Below, one piece after another: positions 16,816 to 26,957 of a stretch of 64,000 nt of DNA (the stretch's first letter is position 1; the number at the start of each line of letters is the position of its first letter). A program made the position numbers and the translations under genes. The stretch is from Streptomyces decoyicus (GTDB taxonomy: Bacteria; Actinomycetota; Actinomycetes; Streptomycetales; Streptomycetaceae), in contig NZ_CP082301.1 of assembly GCF_019880305.1 (NCBI RefSeq), forward strand, positions 5,208,001-5,272,000. The letters are read 5' to 3'. Below the pieces are notes generated by a model. That model ran no database searches. It saw only the letters and a program-made list of their open reading frames with translations, and was not told the DNA's origin.

Positions 16816-17304
16816 TTAGGAGATGTTCGGGTCGAAGGTGAAGATCACCAGCGTGCCCAGAAGGACGGTGAACACCGTCGCGGTGTACAGCAGCATCTTC
16901 AGCCAGAAGCGGGTGTTGTCCCGCTGCGCGTAGTCGTTGATGACCGTGCGCAGGCCGTTGGCGCCGTGCAGCATGGCGAGCCACAGCATCAGCAGGTCCC
17001 AGACCTGCCAGAACGGCGAGGCCCAGCGGCCGGCCACGAACGCGAAGCCGATCTTGGAGACGCCGCCGTCCAGGACGAGCTGGATCAGCAGGTGGCCCAG
17101 GACCAGGACGACCAGCACGATGCCGGACAGCCGCATGAACAGCCAGGCCTGGAGCTCGAAGTTGCCCCGGGACGCGCGCCCGGTCTTCTTCGTGCGCTTG
17201 CGCGGCGCCTCGATGACCGGGGCCGGGTGGTCCACGTCATAGAGCGAGACGCCGTCGGACGCGCCCGCCGCGGTGGCACCTGCGGAGGTGGTTTCAGCAG
17301 ACAT
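16816..17304 (-). CDS. sdhD: Succinate dehydrogenase membrane anchor subunit
   Basis: 162 residues with a ~45-residue cytoplasmic N-terminus and three membrane segments (LFMRLSGIVLVVLVLGHLLIQLVL; FWQVWDLLMLWLAMLHGANGL; MLLYTATVFTVLLGTLVIFTF). H in GHLLIQ and in LHGANGLR are the likely heme or quinone-side residues by position in the family. Six bases after sdhC and 20 before sdhA, so one transcript. Confidence 0.93.
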   Translation of the reverse strand: MSAETTSAGATAAGASDGVSLYDVDHPAPVIEAPRKRTKKTGRASRGNFELQAWLFMRLSGIVLVVLVLGHLLIQLVLDGGVSKIGFAFVAGRWASPFWQVWDLLMLWLAMLHGANGLRTVINDYAQRDNTRFWLKMLLYTATVFTVLLGTLVIFTFDPNIS

Positions 17305-17310
17305 CTCGCG

Positions 17311-17691
17311 TCAGCTCCCGAACAGCGTGCGCAGGGTGTGCTGCAGCACGGGGTAGAAGGCACCGGCCATCAGTACGGCCCAGACACCGACGACGGTCCA
17401 CAGCATCTGCTTCTGGTACTTCGGGCCCTTCGACCAGAAGTCCACGGCGATGACCCGAAGGCCGTTGAGCGCGTGGAAGAGGATGGCGGCCACCAGGCCG
17501 TACTCCATCACGTTGACGATCGGCGTCTTGTAAGTCGCAACGACGTTGTCGTACGCCTCGGGGGAGACGCGTACGAGAGCGGTGTCGAGGACGTGTACGA
17601 ACAGGAAGAAGAAGATGAGGACGCCGGTGACTCGATGAGCCACCCAGGACCACATGCCTTCCCGGCCGCGGTACAGCGTTCCAGCCGGCAC
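17311..17691 (-). CDS. sdhC: Succinate dehydrogenase cytochrome b556 subunit
   Basis: 126 residues, three membrane segments, first gene of sdhCDAB. It starts at the GTG at 17691 (VPAGTLYRGREGMWSWVAHRVTG), preceded by GGAGGG at a 6-base spacing; an upstream in-frame ATG at 17766 has no such site and adds unconserved residues. Conserved HR in WVAHRVTG and histidines in FVHVLDTAL and FHALNGLRV fit heme ligation and quinone-site residues. With SdhD it anchors SdhAB and passes electrons to menaquinone. Confidence 0.94.
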   Translation of the reverse strand: MPAGTLYRGREGMWSWVAHRVTGVLIFFFLFVHVLDTALVRVSPEAYDNVVATYKTPIVNVMEYGLVAAILFHALNGLRVIAVDFWSKGPKYQKQMLWTVVGVWAVLMAGAFYPVLQHTLRTLFGS

Positions 17692-17820
17692 GGAAAAACC
17701 CTCCGGGAGCGGGGATTGGGGCCAGCCGGCTTCTCTGTCGGTCGGGCCCGGCCGGGTACGGTCCACCGGCCCTGGCCATCGTAGCGACGTGCTGTCGGTT
17801 CCTTGCGCCGGGGTCCTTAG

Positions 17821-17854
17821 GTGTGATCAAACAGGCACCAACGGGCTATCACAC
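17821..17854. promoter_or_regulatory. Inverted repeat upstream of sdhC
   Basis: GTGTGAT (17821-17827) and ATCACAC (17848-17854), perfect 7-bp arms 20 bases apart, 130 bases upstream of the sdhC start. The arms resemble half-sites of Crp-type regulators (TGTGA), but the spacing is too wide for a single classical site. Possible operator; regulator unknown. Confidence 0.4.
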
Positions 17855-17901
17855 AAGGACGAACCGGAAGTACCGGTGATAAGCGGCGATCCGGCGATCC
17901 G

Positions 17902-18633
17902 TTACGGCCCGGAGCTCATCAGCCGCGTCAGCCGGCCGCGGGCCAGCCGGCGGAGTTCCTCCGCGGCGACCGCCCGCTCCTCGTCCGGTTCGTTGCCCAG
18001 CCGGGTGCGGATGCCGGACAGCACCTGGTCGAGCAGCTCCTCGTCGCGGTAACCGTCCAGGCAGATGACGAAGACGTGGCGAAAGCGCCGCTCGTACTCG
18101 GCATGGGCGGCCCGCAGTGCGGTGTGGGCGGCGAGCGTGCCGGGCCCACGGGCACCGACCAGCGGCTGCGGCGAGAGGGACTCCTCGGCGAGCGCCTCGT
18201 CCAGCTCGCCCGGCGTGAGGTCGTAACAGGCCTCGTCGGCGGCGGCGAGCAGCGATTCCGGATCCGGGTACGGGCGGTGCGCGGCCACCCGCTCGGCCCA
18301 GCGGCGGCTGCCGCAGCAGCTCAGCAGCAAGGCCAGCGTGTCGTCCCGGGTGAGGGCGTTGAAGCGGCCGAGCCCGATGCCCTCACGACGGGGGTGGGGC
18401 AGGGCGCCGCCAAGGGCCCGGGCGGATATGCCGCACCACGGGGGCTGCGGAGGGTGCAGCGTCGTCGGCCGGGCGGCCGGGGTGTCACCGGACAGCGTGG
18501 GCTCCTCGGACGGATGCGAATGGGTCGATTCGACGGGTGCGGGACGGGCGGCTGAAGGAAGCTGGGGGGAGCGGACCGGAACCGGGCCGCGTACGAAGCG
18601 GCGGCGGGTGGGATGGTGCGTGTCACACGCCAC
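17902..18633 (-). CDS. UraD-like (OHCU decarboxylase family) protein, catalytic His apparently absent
   Basis: 243 residues as drawn. The last ~155 match the 2-oxo-4-hydroxy-4-carboxy-5-ureidoimidazoline decarboxylase fold (FNALTRDD, RPYPDPESLLAAAD, FRHVFVICLDGYRDEELL, RLGNEPDEERAVAAEELRRLARGRL), the last step of uric acid to (S)-allantoin conversion. The family's HP(R/D)(I/L)G motif with the catalytic His reads ESLSPQPLVG here, so that His is not present. The N-terminal ~85 residues are low complexity; the GTG at 18633 is the longest start and the true one is probably downstream. No other purine-degradation gene is adjacent. Catalytic decarboxylase activity is doubtful. Confidence 0.68.
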   Translation of the reverse strand: MACDTHHPTRRRFVRGPVPVRSPQLPSAARPAPVESTHSHPSEEPTLSGDTPAARPTTLHPPQPPWCGISARALGGALPHPRREGIGLGRFNALTRDDTLALLLSCCGSRRWAERVAAHRPYPDPESLLAAADEACYDLTPGELDEALAEESLSPQPLVGARGPGTLAAHTALRAAHAEYERRFRHVFVICLDGYRDEELLDQVLSGIRTRLGNEPDEERAVAAEELRRLARGRLTRLMSSGP

Positions 18634-18828
18634 CCCGGTGGCATTCGGCGGCTCCAGGAGAGCCCTGTGGAGGGGGTGACCAATGGAACCGCCACGCTAA
18701 CGACGCTTGTCGTCCGCTGTCCGAAGGATGCGCGAATTTCACCCGGATGAGAGAGCTTTCGTGCGTTCGGTGGACGACTGGCTCCGCACACCTGGCAATA
18801 CCTTCGCCCCGAAAGTGAGGATTGCACG

Positions 18829-20541
18829 ATGTCGAATCCGATGCGGCCGCCGCGCGCCCCGCGGCCCTCGGCCTCCCTGCGCCTCCTGGCGAGGCCGGGG
18901 CCGCGCACGGGCCCGGCGGCCCGGTCCGCGCTCCCGGCCGCGGCCCTCGCCGGTGCCCTGCTGCTCGCCGGCTGCTCCGGCGCCGCGGACACCGAGCCGC
19001 CCGGGAGCACCAGCGCCAAGGTGAACCCCTCGGCCGGCGCCACCCCGACATGGGCGCCGGTGACCGGAACACCGCAGGTCATCCCCGCCGTCCGCGACTT
19101 CCGCCGGGCCGAAGGACGCGGCTGGCGCCCGTCCAAGGGGGCCCGGGTGGTCGTACCGGCCGGCGAGCAGAGCAATGTCGCCGACGAGGCCCAGCGGATG
19201 GCCAACGACCTCGGCCTCGGCATCGTCTACGGCGACGAGACCGTACGGCCCGGCGACATCGAGGTGAAGCTGACGGGCGACAACAGCGACAACAACGTCC
19301 CCGTCCGGAGCGCCGCCGACGAGGCCTACACCCTCACGGCCGAGGGCACCAGGCTGACTCTCACGGCCCCCACCGACGCCGGAATCTTCTACGGCACCCG
19401 CACCGTCAAGCAGGCCGTACGCGCCGCCGGCGGACTTCCCGAGGGCACCATCCAGGACCGGCCCGACCGCCCGCAGCGCGGAATGTCGCTGGACAACGCC
19501 CGCAAGCCGTTCACCCAGAACTGGATCGAGGCCCGGCTGAGGGAGATCGCCGACCTCAAGCTCAACCAGTTCCAGCTGCACTTCTCCGACGATCAGGGTT
19601 TCCGCATCCAGAGCGACACCCACCCCGAGATCGTCTCCACCGACCATCTGACCAAGGCCCAGGTCCGCCAGATCATCGCGCTCGCGCGCACCCTGCACGT
19701 CTCCGTCGTCCCGGAGCTGGACTCGCCCGGCCACCTCGGCGCCGTGCTGGACCACTATCCCGCTCTACAGCTGCGCAACGTCCAGGGCCGGGTGATCCCC
19801 GGGGCGATCGACATCTCCAACCCCAAGTCCGCCCCGCTGATCGACTCGCTGCTGAAGGAATTCAGCGAGCTGTTCACCAACCCCAAGGGCGCCCCGGCGT
19901 ACTGGCATCTGGGCGGCGACGAGTACCAGGCGCTGATGTCGTCCTCCCCCGCCACCAAGTACCCGCAGCTCGCGAAGGCCGCGCGGCAGAAGTACGGGTC
20001 CGGGGCCACCATCGAGGACCTGACGACCGGCTGGCTCAACGACCGGCAGAAGACCGTGGAGGCCAAGGGCAAGAACCGGGTCGAGGCCTGGAACGACGGA
20101 TTCTTCGCCGGCGGGGTCGTGACCGCGGACAAGAACCGGATGGTCGACTACTGGACCGGCAAGGAGGCCGGCAAGCGCGACCCCGCGGAATTCCTGCGCG
20201 AGGGCCGCAACGTCATGAACTTCAACGACGAGTACCTCTACTACGTGCTCGGCGAGCCCAACCAGTTCGTCTATCCGACCGGCCAGCGGATCTACCAGAG
20301 CTGGACCCCGCGGGTGATCCGCGGCACCCAGCCGGTGGCGGTGCCCGCGAGCATGACGGGACCGGACCGCATTCCCGGGGCGCGCTTCGCGATCTGGTGC
20401 GACCGGGCCCAGGCGCAGACGGCACCGCAGGTGGCCGCCGGGATCCGGCTGCCGTTGGCGGCGCTGGCGCAGAAGACATGGGACCCGAGGACGCCCGCGC
20501 TGTCCTGGACGGAGTTCAAGGCGCTGACCAACCGGGTGTGA
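18829..20541 (+). CDS. Beta-N-acetylhexosaminidase lipoprotein (GH20)
   Basis: 570-residue exported lipoprotein: basic N-terminus, hydrophobic stretch and lipobox LLLAGC (Cys49). A GH20b domain is followed by the (beta/alpha)8 catalytic domain. The Asp-Glu pair (D364-E365 in HLGGDEYQ) sets up substrate-assisted catalysis on terminal GlcNAc; other markers are QFQLHFSDDQGFR, VPELDSPGH and the C-terminal FAIWCD. It should release GlcNAc from chitin oligosaccharides or wall fragments outside the membrane. ATG at 18829 follows AGTGAGGAT. I found no DasR-type operator in the 195-base upstream gap. Confidence 0.94.
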   Translation: MSNPMRPPRAPRPSASLRLLARPGPRTGPAARSALPAAALAGALLLAGCSGAADTEPPGSTSAKVNPSAGATPTWAPVTGTPQVIPAVRDFRRAEGRGWRPSKGARVVVPAGEQSNVADEAQRMANDLGLGIVYGDETVRPGDIEVKLTGDNSDNNVPVRSAADEAYTLTAEGTRLTLTAPTDAGIFYGTRTVKQAVRAAGGLPEGTIQDRPDRPQRGMSLDNARKPFTQNWIEARLREIADLKLNQFQLHFSDDQGFRIQSDTHPEIVSTDHLTKAQVRQIIALARTLHVSVVPELDSPGHLGAVLDHYPALQLRNVQGRVIPGAIDISNPKSAPLIDSLLKEFSELFTNPKGAPAYWHLGGDEYQALMSSSPATKYPQLAKAARQKYGSGATIEDLTTGWLNDRQKTVEAKGKNRVEAWNDGFFAGGVVTADKNRMVDYWTGKEAGKRDPAEFLREGRNVMNFNDEYLYYVLGEPNQFVYPTGQRIYQSWTPRVIRGTQPVAVPASMTGPDRIPGARFAIWCDRAQAQTAPQVAAGIRLPLAALAQKTWDPRTPALSWTEFKALTNRV

Positions 20542-21162
20542 GAGGGACCCGGGAGCCGGACCCGGTAAGAAACGGGTGAGAGAACGAGGACGGCCGGGGC
20601 CGCCACCCCCCACAGGAGAGGCCCCGGCCGTCGTTCGCGAAGGGCCTGTGACGGCCCCCTACCCGGTACAGCGCCAGACGGCGCGAAAGCGTCACACGGG
20701 GTACGGGCAGGCGTACGGCCCGTGCTCTGGACGGGGGCCCCGACAGGCCCGTAACGTGCGGATCCGCGCCGGTCGGCGCACTGTTCAGGCCGCCTGCCGC
20801 GGCGGGGAAAAGCCATCCTTCCCGGGAGTTCCAGATGGATCCGTGCGGGCACCTCGCCGGAGCGTCGGCCGCTCGGCGCCCCCCTTCTTCCGGCTCCGCC
20901 ACATCGGGCGGTGCCTCCCTCCCGGGTTCGGATCGTTTGCCCTCACGGGATACGGTCTGCGGGAACATCCGGGTTACCGGCGGTTTCCGGCCGTCCGCGG
21001 CCGGCGGCTCGCGGTAGCCGGCCCGGCTCCGGCCGTGCGGAGGGGCGCTGCCCGCCCCAACGACGCCGGGAACGGGGAAGCGAGGCCGAAGGCGCGGCCG
21101 AGTGAAGCAGCAATGCAGCAAGGACCGGGCGGCGGACATTCCGCGTGCGACAGGATGGACCC
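20542..21162. other. 621-base gap between hexosaminidase and ECF sigma genes
   Basis: Beyond the terminator at its left end I see no convincing gene; open frames here lack family resemblance and a ribosome-binding site. A GGGAAC at 20961-20966 resembles an ECF -35 element, but no -10 at proper spacing was found, so autoregulation is not claimed. Confidence 0.45.
20589..20632 (+). terminator. Terminator of the hexosaminidase gene
   Basis: Perfect 13-bp stem GACGGCCGGGGCC / GGCCCCGGCCGTC (20589-20601, 20620-20632) with an 18-base loop. Confidence 0.85.
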
Positions 21163-21954
21163 GTGCGAGGGGACGACATTCAGCCGGACGACCGTCGGCT
21201 GACGGTGGCCGTGCAGGCGGCACAGGACGGTGACGAGGCGGCGTTCCGTACCGTCTACCGCGCCGTACATCCCCGGTTGTTGGGATATGTACGGACCTTG
21301 GTGAGCGAACCGGACGTGGAGGATGTCGCCTCCGAGGCCTGGCTCCAGATCACCCGCGACCTCGCACGCTTCAGCGGCGACGCCGACCGCTTCCGCGGCT
21401 GGGCCGCCCGTATCGCCCGCAACCGCGCCCTCGACCACATCAGGATGCGCGGCCGCCGCCCGGCGATCGGCGGCGACGAGAGCGAACTGGCCGACACCCC
21501 CGGTGCGTCCGACACTGCGGGCGAGGCGCTCGAAGCCCTGGGCACCGGCAGCACCATGCGGCTGATAGCCCGGCTGCCGCAGGACCAGGCCGAGGCCGTG
21601 GTGCTCCGGGTGGTGGTCGGGCTCGATGCCAAGAACGCCGCGCAGGTACTCGGCAAAAGGCCCGGCGCGGTGCGCACCGCCGCACACCGCGGGCTGCGGC
21701 GGCTCGCCGAGCTGATCGGCGAGGAGCCGGGCAGCAGTCAGGACAGGAGCCAGGACAGCAGTGAGGCCGGCGGCGAAGGCGGCGCCGGCCAGGGTGGAAG
21801 AACCCCCTCCGGGCCGTCCGTACAGGGCCCGCACGGAGGTGGCGGAACGGTGAGCGGGGTGCCCGTACAGGGCAGAAGACGTCGCGACGGCGTGGCGGAA
21901 TCGTACGTACCAGGTGTGACGGAAACGGCCGCACGGACGCAGAGGGACATGTGA
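21163..21954 (+). CDS. ECF-type RNA polymerase sigma factor
   Basis: 263 residues. Sigma region 2 (AAFRTVYRAVHPRLLGYVRTLV..VEDVASEAWLQITRDLARF, with FRGWAARIARNRALDHIR) and region 4 (ARLPQDQAEAVVLRVVVGLDAKNAAQVLGKRPGAVRTAAHRGLRRLAEL) are both complete. A ~75-residue Gly/Ser/Gln-rich C-terminal tail follows, longer than usual. Start is the GTG at 21163 with AGGA nine bases upstream; a GTG at 21145 is an alternative. Its TGA overlaps the ATG of the next gene (TGATG), a typical sigma/anti-sigma arrangement. Confidence 0.9.
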   Translation: MRGDDIQPDDRRLTVAVQAAQDGDEAAFRTVYRAVHPRLLGYVRTLVSEPDVEDVASEAWLQITRDLARFSGDADRFRGWAARIARNRALDHIRMRGRRPAIGGDESELADTPGASDTAGEALEALGTGSTMRLIARLPQDQAEAVVLRVVVGLDAKNAAQVLGKRPGAVRTAAHRGLRRLAELIGEEPGSSQDRSQDSSEAGGEGGAGQGGRTPSGPSVQGPHGGGGTVSGVPVQGRRRRDGVAESYVPGVTETAARTQRDM

Positions 21955-23006
21955 TGGCCGACGACCGGTACGACTGGCTCGACAAGGACACCGCGGAGCG
22001 ATTGCTGCGCGGTGAACAGGTCAGTGCCCGGCACGGCGACGGCGCACACGAACTCGAACAGCTCCTGGAAGCCGCCGCAGCGGTCGCCGCCAGGGCGCCC
22101 GAAACCGTCGAGCTGCCCGGCGAAGAGGCGGCCGTCGCCGCATTCCGCCAGGCCGTCCGCCACGGCTCCGGCGCCCGCAACCGCACCGCCGGCGCACCGC
22201 TCCCGGGCGTGCGCACCGCACACACCGCGGACCTCGCCGAACGCACCCGGCTCGGCCGCCCCGTCCGGCGCGGCTTCGCCGTCGCCCTCGCCGCCTGCGC
22301 CATCGGCGGCGTCGCCGTCGCGGCCGGCACCGGCGTCCTGCCCACCCCGTTCCGGGGCGGCGACCCCGCACCTGCCTCCAGCGTCTCCGCCGTGGAGACC
22401 CCCGGACCGTTCCGCACCGGCGAGCCCGGCGCCCAGACCGACGGCACCACGGGGCAGACCCCCGACGCCGGCCCCGGCCGGAAGAGCTCCGAACCCCCCG
22501 AGAGCCCCACACCCGGCAGCAGCCCCGGCGCCAGTAAGAACCCCGGCAGCGGCACCCCGAGCGGCGGAACGGGACGCGGCAGCGACAAGCCCGGCGGCAG
22601 CGACGGCAAAGGGACCGACCCCGGCCGCGGGGACACGAAGAACTTCCTGCTCGCCCTGTGCCAGAACTACGAGTCCGGCAAACGGGACGCCATGGACCGC
22701 GACACGCTGCGGCGCCTCGAACGCAAGGCCGGCGGGCCGGAGAAGGTGCACGTCTTCTGCCGCGCCTACCTGGCGCGGTACCAGAACGGCGGCGGCTCGG
22801 GCAGCAACGACGGCTTCGGCGGCGGCACCGGCGGATCCGGCGGCAGCGGCGGCTCGGGCGGTGACGAGGACGACGAAAGCCACCCGCCCCGGCCACCCGG
22901 CGCGAGCCCGGGCACCGGCACGTCCACCCCGGCCCCCGGCCCCTCGGCAACCGCGCCGGATACCGGAGATGCCACGCCGAGTGGAACCGCTGACGGCCCG
23001 GTGTGA
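21954..23006 (+). CDS. Putative partner membrane protein of the ECF sigma factor (no ZAS motif)
   Basis: 350 residues. Cytoplasmic N-terminus of ~100 residues (YDWLDKDTAERLLRGEQVS), one membrane segment (GFAVALAACAIGGVAVAAGTGVL, about 106-128), then a long Pro/Ser/Gly-rich extracytoplasmic region. That region contains a small conserved-looking block with two cysteines (LLALCQNYESGKRD..KVHVFCRAYLARY) and a Gly/Ser and Pro/Thr tail. The gene is translationally coupled to the sigma gene, which suggests an anti-sigma role, but the HxxxCxxC zinc-binding motif of ZAS anti-sigma factors is absent. Function by context only. Confidence 0.7.
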   Translation: MADDRYDWLDKDTAERLLRGEQVSARHGDGAHELEQLLEAAAAVAARAPETVELPGEEAAVAAFRQAVRHGSGARNRTAGAPLPGVRTAHTADLAERTRLGRPVRRGFAVALAACAIGGVAVAAGTGVLPTPFRGGDPAPASSVSAVETPGPFRTGEPGAQTDGTTGQTPDAGPGRKSSEPPESPTPGSSPGASKNPGSGTPSGGTGRGSDKPGGSDGKGTDPGRGDTKNFLLALCQNYESGKRDAMDRDTLRRLERKAGGPEKVHVFCRAYLARYQNGGGSGSNDGFGGGTGGSGGSGGSGGDEDDESHPPRPPGASPGTGTSTPAPGPSATAPDTGDATPSGTADGPV

Positions 23007-23147
23007 CGTTTTTTGAAGCCGTGACGCAGTAATGAGTGAGCCGACTGGTCATCGGCTGCGCGACGAGCCGGGGTTCCCCCCGTACCTACGGCTCAGCGCA
23101 TCTGGCGCGGGCGGGGCACGTTCCCCCGGCCCTGCCCGCGCCCCCTT

Positions 23148-23195
23148 CTTTGCGCCTGAGCCGGCGCCACCCCTCTTTGCGCCTGAGCCGGCGCC
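23148..23195. repeat. Two direct 21-base copies with 27-base period
   Basis: The 21-base unit beginning CTTTGCGCCTGAG and ending GGCGCC occurs at 23148-23168 and 23175-23195, between the convergent anti-sigma-like and L,D-transpeptidase genes. Each copy contains the near-palindrome GGCGCC/GGCTC elements. No function known to me. Confidence 0.7.
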
Positions 23196-23302
23196 GCTCT
23201 CGCGGATGTGGATCCGTGGGTGGGGGTTGCTCGATTTTCGCTTCGGTCAGACATCTGCGGTTGGGCTCTTGGGGATGTGCGGGTGGCGTGCCGGGGCTTT
23301 GG

Positions 23303-24184
23303 CTAGTGGTAGACGACCACCTTGGTTCCCCTCTTCACGGTGTGGAAGAGGGCGGCGATCTTGCTCTTGTCGCGGACGTTGACGCAGCCGTGGGAGGCGC
23401 CGCTGTAGCCGCGGGCGGCGAAGTCCGCGGAGTAGTGGACGGCCTGGCCGCCGCTGAAGAACATCGCGTACGGCATGGCCGTGTGGTAGATCGTCGAGAC
23501 GTGGTGGCGGCTCTTGAAGGTGAGGGCGAAGGCGCCCTCGCGGGTGGGGGTGTACTGCGAGCCGAAGCGGACATCCATCGCCGAGACGATCTCGCCGTCG
23601 ACCATCCAGGTGAGGGTGTTGCTCCGCTTGCTGATGCAGATCACCCTGCCCCGCATACAGCGCGGGTCCGGGACGCCGGCCGGCCGCGTCGTGGGCGGGT
23701 GGAGCTCCTGGTGCGACGGGCGGCGGGTCTGGGACTTCAGTGCCCGCCAGGCCGTGGGCTGTACGGCGCCCGTACGGGGCAGGCCCTGCCGTTTCTGGAA
23801 GGCGCGGACCGAGGCGGCGGTCACCGACGCGTAGTAGCCCGTCGGGGAGCGGTCGAAAAGGCCCAGCTGGGCCAGTCGCGCCTGGAGTTCGCGGACCTGC
23901 GCACCGCGTGAGCCGGCCGCCATGAGCGGTTTGGAGGCCGGCGGTGCGTGGTGGGCGGTGCGGTGGGGGCGCGGCGCGGTGGTGTGCTTGGCCGGGGCGG
24001 GCGGTGCCTGATGGCCGAGGGGCGGGGGAGCGGGAGTGGTGGGGGCGTAGCGGATGCCCCTGCTCTCCGGTACGGCGGTCCCGGTGACCTGCACCGGGCG
24101 GCAGCCCACCGCGAGTGCGGCCACCACCAGCACCGCGGCCACCGCAGGCGCCGTACGTCTTCCACTGCTCCGCTGCATGCGCAA
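23303..24184 (-). CDS. L,D-transpeptidase lipoprotein with peptidoglycan-binding domain
   Basis: 293 residues. Lipobox-like LAVGC at the end of an N-terminal hydrophobic stretch, a Pro/His-rich linker, a peptidoglycan-binding type 1 domain (about 95-150: GAQVRELQARLAQLG, VRAFQKRQGLPRTG) and a YkuD domain with HYSADF and SHGCVNV (catalytic Cys267). It forms 3-3 cross-links or attaches proteins to murein outside the membrane. ATG at 24184 or 24178 gives nearly the same signal. It stands alone, divergent from the mutase gene. Confidence 0.92.
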   Translation of the reverse strand: MRMQRSSGRRTAPAVAAVLVVAALAVGCRPVQVTGTAVPESRGIRYAPTTPAPPPLGHQAPPAPAKHTTAPRPHRTAHHAPPASKPLMAAGSRGAQVRELQARLAQLGLFDRSPTGYYASVTAASVRAFQKRQGLPRTGAVQPTAWRALKSQTRRPSHQELHPPTTRPAGVPDPRCMRGRVICISKRSNTLTWMVDGEIVSAMDVRFGSQYTPTREGAFALTFKSRHHVSTIYHTAMPYAMFFSGGQAVHYSADFAARGYSGASHGCVNVRDKSKIAALFHTVKRGTKVVVYH

Positions 24185-24315
24185 CCCCCGGATCTCGGCG
24201 GCCTGACCGGCCCTCGGTGACTCTTCCCAGCGCTGCGGGGCGGCGAACCTGCGGGCATGCTGTCAGCAAGGCGTAAACCCGGACTAACCGGTCACCCAAT
24301 GGGAGGCGTACACCC

Positions 24316-25914
<1,599 letters not shown>

Positions 25915-25960
25915 GTGGGCAGGGGAGTAGGTGACCGCCGAGCTGGGTCAGACTGGTGTC

Positions 25961-26173
25961 ATGTCGTCACCCCGCCGCGCGTGCCCCGTCTGTACCCGAG
26001 AGATCGCCGTTGTCGGCGGCCGCTTCGCCCGTCATGACCCGCCCGGCCGGCGGACGGTGCTGGAGCTGATCTCCTGCCCGGGGTCGCGCCGGATCGCGCC
26101 GATGATGGCGCCCGCGGAGAAGCTGTTCGACCCGGAGGAGCCGCCGATCCCGGGGCAGCAGCCGCTGTTCTGA
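25961..26173 (+). CDS. Small putative zinc-binding protein
   Basis: 70 residues with CPVC near the N-terminus (Cys8, Cys11), a following His (FARH) and a third Cys (ISCPGS), compatible with a C2HC zinc knuckle, and an acidic Pro-rich tail. The ATG at 25961 is preferred over an in-frame GTG at 25931 because conserved-looking sequence starts there. It lies 46 bases after the mutase gene and converges with the regulator. Family unknown to me. Confidence 0.6.
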   Translation: MSSPRRACPVCTREIAVVGGRFARHDPPGRRTVLELISCPGSRRIAPMMAPAEKLFDPEEPPIPGQQPLF

Positions 26174-26224
26174 GCCGGAGCGCCGGTTGCCGGTTGCCCT
26201 GACGGTGCGCGGAGGTCCCGCCGA

Positions 26225-26926
26225 CTACGGTGCCAGCACGTCCAGTTCGGCCATCGCGCCCGCCGTGATCTCGCGGGTCAGGGACTCCGCCCGTGCCGCG
26301 TCGCCGGTGCGTACCGCCTCGGCGACCTGCACATGGAGGGTGACCGCGGCCGGGTCGGGGTCGGTGAACATCACATGGTGCTGGGTGCGGCCGGTCAGGA
26401 CGGCGGCGACCACATCGCCGAGCCGGGCGAACATCTCGTTGCCGGAGGCGGTCAGCACGACGCGGTGGAAGGCCGTGTCGTGGACGAGATAGGCGTCGAG
26501 CTGCTGGCCGCGTGAGGTGGCGACCATCCCCATGGCCTGTTCGGTGAGTTCGGCGCACTGGGCGGGGGTGGCGTGCTGGGCGGCGAGACCCGCGGCGACC
26601 GGTTCGATCGCGGAGCGCAGTACGGTCAGCGAGCGCAACTGCCGGGGGCGGTCCCGGCCGGCCAGCCGCCAGCCGATCACCCGCGGATCGTAGACGTTCC
26701 ACTCCTCGGTGGGCCGGACGGTCACCCCCACCCGGCGCCGGGAAGCGACCAGCTGCATGGACTCCAGTACCCGGACCGCCTCGCGGATGACCGTGCGGGA
26801 GACGTCGAAGCGCTGCTCCAGCTCGTCCGTGCGCAGGATCGTGCCCGGAGGGTAGTCGCCCGCGGTGATCGCGGGTCCGAGGGACTCCAGCACCCGAGCA
26901 TGCAGTCCCTTCCCCTCGTTTTCCAT
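26225..26926 (-). CDS. GntR-family (FadR/FCD) regulator of gluconate genes
   Basis: 233 residues: an N-terminal winged helix-turn-helix (PGTILRTDELEQRFDVSRTVIREAVRVLESMQLV) and a C-terminal all-helical FCD domain with metal-ligand-like His/Asp (DTAFHRVVLTASGN, HVQVAEAV). It is divergent from gluconokinase and the GntP permease, so it is most likely the gluconate-responsive repressor. A long inverted repeat in the shared upstream region (26958-27006) is the likely operator. Confidence 0.9.
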   Translation of the reverse strand: MENEGKGLHARVLESLGPAITAGDYPPGTILRTDELEQRFDVSRTVIREAVRVLESMQLVASRRRVGVTVRPTEEWNVYDPRVIGWRLAGRDRPRQLRSLTVLRSAIEPVAAGLAAQHATPAQCAELTEQAMGMVATSRGQQLDAYLVHDTAFHRVVLTASGNEMFARLGDVVAAVLTGRTQHHVMFTDPDPAAVTLHVQVAEAVRTGDAARAESLTREITAGAMAELDVLAP

Positions 26927-26957
26927 GGGGCAAGCCTACGTTCCCGCACTCCGGCCA

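Noticed and set aside
15146..16819. Plus-strand 557-codon frame opposite sdhA
   Set aside because: Typical GC-bias shadow (Val/Leu/Asp/Gly-rich) of a certain gene on the other strand.
17821..17854. Classical Crp site before sdhC
   Set aside because: Half-sites look right but are 20 bases apart rather than 6, so I report only an inverted repeat of unknown function.
18633..18828. DasR-type operator upstream of the hexosaminidase
   Set aside because: No sequence close to ACTGGTCTAGACCAGT was seen in the gap.
20961..20966. ECF-type -35 (GGGAAC) for autoregulation of the sigma gene at 21163
   Set aside because: No matching -10 at 15-18 bases; a six-base match alone is expected by chance in this composition.
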